Shown: piece after piece, positions 5,105-7,953 of the stretch
Layout of the letters: every line of letters begins with the position of its first letter
Numbering within the stretch: the stretch's first letter is position 1
The notes under the pieces: model-generated
Told to the model about the DNA's origin: nothing
Database searches by the model: none
The model's input: the letters and a program-made list of their open reading frames with translations, nothing else
Position numbers and translations under genes: made by a program
NCBI GenBank assembly: GCA_934561515.1
Contig: CAKTGM010000050.1
Coordinates: 1 to 7,953, forward strand
DNA length: 7,953 nt
Direction: 5' to 3'
From: an uncultured Oscillospiraceae bacterium
GTDB lineage: Bacteria > Bacillota > Clostridia > Oscillospirales > Oscillospiraceae

Positions 5105-6838
5105 TTACACGTAGCGCTGGTTGATGACGTCGAACACGCCGCGCGTGGTGAGGCGCAGCGTCGGGATGACGGTGAGCGCCATGAACGAGAGCGTCATGAA
5201 CGGGTCGACCCCGCGCGAAACACCGAGGGCGAAGGCCTGCTCCTTGGCGTTTTCCAGCGCCTCGTTGACCTCGACGAGCGGCGCTTCGCTCATGATGCCC
5301 GCGATCTGGAGCTGCACCTCGCCGCGCACCCTGCCGCCGTCCATCACGACGATGCCGCCGCCAAGCTCGACCACGCGGTTGACCGCCGCGGCCATGTCCT
5401 CCTCGTTCGCGCCGACGACGATGATATTGTGGCTGTCGTGCGAGATGGAGGTCGCCACCGCGCCGGAGGCGAGCCCGTAGCCCTTGATGTAGCCGATGCC
5501 GATGTGGTGCGTGTTCTTATGGCGCTCGATGACGGCGATCTTGAGGATATCGTCCTCAACGCTGATCTTCTCGGCGTAGCCCGCGTCGGTCGTGACGATC
5601 TCGCCCGGCACCATGCCGAGCACCGCGCGCGGGCGGTCTTCGATGAAGTCCTTCGCCTCGAGGCGGGCGACGTGGAACGTCTCGTGCGAGCGCTTGACGA
5701 GGTGCGGGTCGATCTCGGGCGCTGCAAAGGGCGTGACGGCCTTGCCGTCGAACATGAGTTTGCCCTTCTTGTAGACCTCGAGAATGTTGAAATCGTCAAA
5801 GTTATCGATGACGACAAAGTCCGCGAGGAAGCCCGGCGCGATCGCGCCGCGGTTGTTGAGCAGGAAGTAGCGCGCGGCGTGGTGGCTCGCGCATTTGACG
5901 GCGATGATCGGGTCGACGCCCGCCTTGATGGCGCGGCGCACGATGTAGTCGATGTGGCCTTTTTCAAGGAGGTCATTGGGGTGCTTATCGTCGGTGCAGA
6001 ACATACAGTAGGTGTAGTACTGCGGCGTGAGCAGCGGGAGGAGCGCGTCAAGGTTGCGCGCGGCCGTGCCCTCGCGGATCATGATGTACTGCCCGCGCTC
6101 GAGCTTGGCGATGGCGTCCTCCACGGTGCTGCATTCGTGGTCTGAATAGACGCCCGCGGCAATGTAGGCGTTTAAGTCGTTGCCCGCAAGCCCCGGCGCG
6201 TGGCCGTCGATCTTCTTATGATGCGCCTGCGCGGCGACGATCTTTTCCAGCACCTGCTCGTCGGCATTCGCAACGCCGACGTAGTTCATCATCTCAGCAA
6301 GCCCCTCCACGCGGTTGTGCTCGTAGAAGGAGTCGATCGCGCGGTAATCAAGCACCGCGCCGGATTCGTCGAGCGGCGTCGCCGGCACGCAGGAGGGCAG
6401 CATGAAGCGCACGTCCACGGGTAAGTCCTCGGTCGCTTGCAGCATATACTCGATGCCGTCGGTACCCATGACGTTTGCGATCTCGTGCGGGTCGGTGATG
6501 ACGGTGGTCGTTCCGTGCGGGATGACGGCGTTGGCGAATTCCTTCGGGGAAACGAGCGAGCTTTCCAGATGGATATGCGCATCGACAAAGCCGGGCAGCA
6601 CGAGCTTGCCGCCCATGTCGACCTCGAGCGCGCCCTCGTAATGCTCGCCCATGCCCGCGATCAGCCCCTCGGCCACGGCAATGTCGCCGTGACTGAGCGC
6701 ATTGCAGAATACGTTCACATACGTCGCGTTCTTGAGCACGAGGTCGGCCTTCTGCCGCCCCGCCGCCACCTCAACGACGCGGAGCTTCTTGTTCAGCTTG
6801 CGGTTGATCTTGCCCGCGTAGCTCTCCCGGTATGCCAT
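5105..6838 (-). CDS. ade: Adenine deaminase
   Basis: A 577-residue cytoplasmic amidohydrolase that converts adenine to hypoxanthine and ammonia in purine salvage. The length is normal for bacterial Ade. Metal and active-site motifs of the amidohydrolase fold are all present: GFVDAHIHLESS (83-94) with the HxH pair H88/H90, DPHEIANVMG (116-125), DGHAPGL (211-217), SDHECS (232-237) and the late acidic motif CTDDKHPNDL (281-290), whose aspartate would be the proton shuttle. The C-terminal half carries the family segment ISHDSHNIIVVGANEEDM (465-482). The start at 6838 is supported by AAGGAGG at 6846-6852, 7 nt upstream. It is monocistronic, with a terminator 14 bp past the stop. No purine riboswitch is seen in its leader. 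Relation to the convergent phosphoribosyltransferase is functional inference only. Members can also act on related purines; adenine is the standard assignment. Confidence 0.96.
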   Translation of the reverse strand: MAYRESYAGKINRKLNKKLRVVEVAAGRQKADLVLKNATYVNVFCNALSHGDIAVAEGLIAGMGEHYEGALEVDMGGKLVLPGFVDAHIHLESSLVSPKEFANAVIPHGTTTVITDPHEIANVMGTDGIEYMLQATEDLPVDVRFMLPSCVPATPLDESGAVLDYRAIDSFYEHNRVEGLAEMMNYVGVANADEQVLEKIVAAQAHHKKIDGHAPGLAGNDLNAYIAAGVYSDHECSTVEDAIAKLERGQYIMIREGTAARNLDALLPLLTPQYYTYCMFCTDDKHPNDLLEKGHIDYIVRRAIKAGVDPIIAVKCASHHAARYFLLNNRGAIAPGFLADFVVIDNFDDFNILEVYKKGKLMFDGKAVTPFAAPEIDPHLVKRSHETFHVARLEAKDFIEDRPRAVLGMVPGEIVTTDAGYAEKISVEDDILKIAVIERHKNTHHIGIGYIKGYGLASGAVATSISHDSHNIIVVGANEEDMAAAVNRVVELGGGIVVMDGGRVRGEVQLQIAGIMSEAPLVEVNEALENAKEQAFALGVSRGVDPFMTLSFMALTVIPTLRLTTRGVFDVINQRYV

Positions 6839-6913
6839 GCCTGTTCCTCCTTATTTTGTTGTGTTTGACCAGTTTATGTGATACTTCATCCGTCTTCCTC
6901 GGTTATTTTTTAT

Positions 6914-6942
6914 AGGATACTACGTTCTTTTGCACTTGTCCA
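6914..6942 (-). promoter_or_regulatory. Possible promoter for adenine deaminase
   Basis: Minus-strand TGGACA (6942-6937), 17-bp spacer, TATCCT (6919-6914). The -10 box matches consensus at only four positions. A TATAAA just downstream is a better -10 but lacks a good -35 at proper spacing. It would give a leader of about 70 nt. This is a weak call. Confidence 0.35.
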
Positions 6943-7013
6943 GCAGAAAAAGCTGAAAGTTATTTAGTAAATCTGACGAAAAGTAAGATGCCAGCCGATT
7001 TTCGGGGCTGCCG

Positions 7014-7042
7014 TTTACAAACGCGAGCAGCTATTGTATAAT
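7014..7042 (+). promoter_or_regulatory. Promoter for the six-helix membrane protein gene
   Basis: TTTACA (7014-7019), 17-bp spacer, consensus TATAAT (7037-7042). The predicted start near 7049 leaves a leader of roughly 110 nt before the ATG at 7162. Confidence 0.8.
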
Positions 7043-7146
7043 AAATCAAAGAGGCCAATTTGAGATCCGGTCCATTTCCTTCAGGCACAGGACTTCCTTC
7101 CATTTTCGCAGCAAGAGCGCGCCGCAAATTCATTCACAATATACAG

Positions 7147-7153
7147 AAAGGAG
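7147..7153 (+). promoter_or_regulatory. Ribosome binding site that fixes the membrane protein start
   Basis: AAAGGAG lies 8 nt before the ATG at 7162. The open frame extends back to a TTG at 7060, but that start would be only about 11 nt into the predicted transcript and would add a basic, non-hydrophobic stretch of 34 residues. The ATG is preferred. Confidence 0.8.
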
Positions 7154-7161
7154 CGAAGCGT

Positions 7162-7827
7162 ATGCGTTCAAGACTCTCCCCGCCATCCGACCCCTTGAAG
7201 CCCCGTCCCTCCTCGGCCATCCTATTCGCGGGCAACGCCGTCGTCTTTTTTGCCCTGTCACTTTTGACGCAGCGGATGATCTACAGTTTTCTCTTCGCCG
7301 TTGCCTTCCTTCTGTTCGTGTACGAGATCGCGGCGCTCTGGAAGCAGAAAAGGATGCAGCGCGGTCTGCATCGCCGGGACTATTCCGATGCAGAGTATCG
7401 ATCGCTGGGCATGACCCGCCCGCAAAAGGACCGGCGCGGCGCGGTGCAGCGCGCGATCAACGTGCTTTTATCGCTCGCCATCGGCGCGCTCACGCTTTGC
7501 AGCTTTACAGCAAATGACCCGGCACTCTCTCCCCTTCTCGGCGCCGCCATGCCCTTCATACTGATTCTGCTCGACTACAACGCCGTCCGCTTTACCTGGC
7601 AGGAGATCCGTGAACAGACCTTCCGCCTCAGTGTCTACGCTTTATCGCTCGGGCTGTTTCTCTATCAGCTGCTGGCGTATTTTGAAGTGATTTCCCTCCC
7701 GCTCCCCGAGGCGCTTCGGCTCGAGCTGACGCTGCTGCTTGGCTTCGCCTTTTTCCCGCTCATGCTGGTGATGATGTACTATATCATCCGTGACACCTCG
7801 CGCCGCGCGAGCGGAAGAACGCTGTGA
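7162..7827 (+). CDS. Unrecognised membrane protein with six predicted helices
   Basis: I do not recognise this 221-residue protein. Hydrophobic segments that could span the membrane lie at about 19-36, 41-60, 98-116, 124-142, 156-177 and 187-209. The N-terminus is Pro- and Arg-rich (MRSRLSPPSDPLKPRPSS) and no cleavable signal is evident. Between helices 2 and 3 is a charged, probably cytoplasmic loop (about 61-97, WKQKRMQRGLHRRDYSDAEY in its first part). The C-terminal tail RDTSRRASGRTL is also basic. By the positive-inside rule both ends and this loop would be inside the cell, consistent with six helices. No catalytic motif, transporter signature or ATP-binding motif is visible. It has its own strong promoter and a terminator after it, so it is probably a single-gene unit divergent from ade. 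No function is assigned. Confidence 0.85.
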   Translation: MRSRLSPPSDPLKPRPSSAILFAGNAVVFFALSLLTQRMIYSFLFAVAFLLFVYEIAALWKQKRMQRGLHRRDYSDAEYRSLGMTRPQKDRRGAVQRAINVLLSLAIGALTLCSFTANDPALSPLLGAAMPFILILLDYNAVRFTWQEIREQTFRLSVYALSLGLFLYQLLAYFEVISLPLPEALRLELTLLLGFAFFPLMLVMMYYIIRDTSRRASGRTL

Positions 7828-7862
7828 CGCGCGCAGCCGCCATACCGCCGCGTCCTGCAAAA

Positions 7863-7899
7863 AGAACCGGGTCATCTGCGATGCAGATGACCCGGTTTT
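7863..7899. terminator. Two-way terminator between convergent genes
   Basis: AACCGGGTCATCTGC (7865-7879) pairs perfectly over 15 bp with GCAGATGACCCGGTT (7883-7897) across a GAT loop. It is followed by TTTTC on the plus strand and by TTCTTTTT on the minus strand. It serves the membrane-protein gene and the gene entering from the right edge. Confidence 0.92.
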
Positions 7900-7913
7900 C
7901 TGTTCTTTTGCGC

Positions 7914-7953
7914 TCAGCGCCGGCCGCCGAAGCCACCGCCGCGGCTGCCACCG
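7914..7953 (-). CDS. C-terminal end of a protein with a Gly/Arg-rich tail (5' part outside window)
   Basis: Only the last 12 codons and the stop (TGA at 7916-7914) are inside the window. They read GGSRGGGFGGRR. The reading frame is supported by its position just before the two-way terminator at 7863-7899 and by the low-complexity glycine pattern, which is common at the C-terminus of TPM-domain (PF04536) membrane proteins and some other Firmicute proteins. The family cannot be determined from this fragment; the TPM suggestion is a guess from tail composition only. Confidence 0.6.
   Translation of the reverse strand, partial: GGSRGGGFGGRR

Larger units (their letters stand above)
6839..7161. 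other. Divergent intergenic region between ade and the membrane-protein gene
   Basis: This stretch without a gene is clearly richer in A and T than its flanks from about 6850 to 7050. It holds the ade ribosome site and weak promoter on the minus strand, and a strong promoter (7014-7042) and a leader of about 110 nt on the plus strand. A small imperfect hairpin (CAGCC/GGCTG near 6992-7010) lies just before the plus-strand -35 box. I see no riboswitch, small-RNA signature or short gene in it. Confidence 0.7.

Noticed and set aside
5057..6145. A 362-codon open frame on the plus strand opposite ade
   Set aside because: Codon-register antisense frame that ends where ade uses a TTA leucine codon (residue 222). 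It begins inside the terminator region and has no promoter or ribosome site.
6839..6960. A purine riboswitch upstream of ade
   Set aside because: I looked for the conserved purine aptamer junction sequences on the minus strand and did not find them. The leader appears unstructured and too short for aptamer plus expression platform.
7060..7161. An N-terminal extension of the membrane protein from TTG at 7060, with AAAGAGG at 7048-7054
   Set aside because: The site would fall at the very 5' end of the transcript predicted from the promoter at 7014-7042, and the added residues are not family-like or signal-like. The ATG at 7162 has a better placed AAAGGAG.

Overview
The window looks like a GC-rich chromosomal segment of a low-copy-element Firmicute, probably a clostridial gut-type lineage. 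The reasons are a tRNA-dependent T-box leader on pheST, strong AGGAGG-type ribosome binding sites, sigma-A promoters, a chromosomally encoded tRNA CCA end, and protein sequences of clostridial type. Genus cannot be fixed from this sequence. I see no mobile element, CRISPR array or phage gene, and the region reads as ordinary core chromosome.

Layout. From the left edge to 3462, the minus strand carries pheT (3' end outside the window) and pheS, an operon for phenylalanyl-tRNA synthetase. It is driven by a promoter at 3762-3790 through a T-box leader with a UUC (Phe) specifier, an antiterminator and a competing terminator. A divergent promoter at 3905-3932 serves a 66-residue PspC-domain membrane protein (3994-4194). 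Close behind it, a separate TTGACA/TATACT promoter serves a purine-type phosphoribosyltransferase (4292-4852). That gene ends in a 16-bp hairpin shared head-on with a minus-strand tRNA-Leu(CAA) gene (4910-4996). Next on the minus strand comes adenine deaminase (5105-6838) with its own terminator. Divergent from it, with its own promoter, is an unrecognised six-helix membrane protein (7162-7827). A convergent two-way terminator follows. The last 40 bases hold the C-terminus of a minus-strand gene with a Gly/Arg tail.

How the genes fit. pheS and pheT make the two subunits of one enzyme, and their transcription responds to uncharged tRNA-Phe. The phosphoribosyltransferase and adenine deaminase are two possible routes for purine base salvage, but they are separate convergent transcription units with a tRNA gene between them. 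The PspC protein and the six-helix protein have no visible functional link to these.

The most interesting points are: an extra segment of about 100 residues inside the N-terminal OB/tRNA-binding region of PheT that looks like a degenerate second copy of the OB unit; a cluster of inverted repeats between the pheS and pspC promoters; and helically phased AAGCGC repeats over the phosphoribosyltransferase promoter. I found no convincing previously undescribed multi-gene system.
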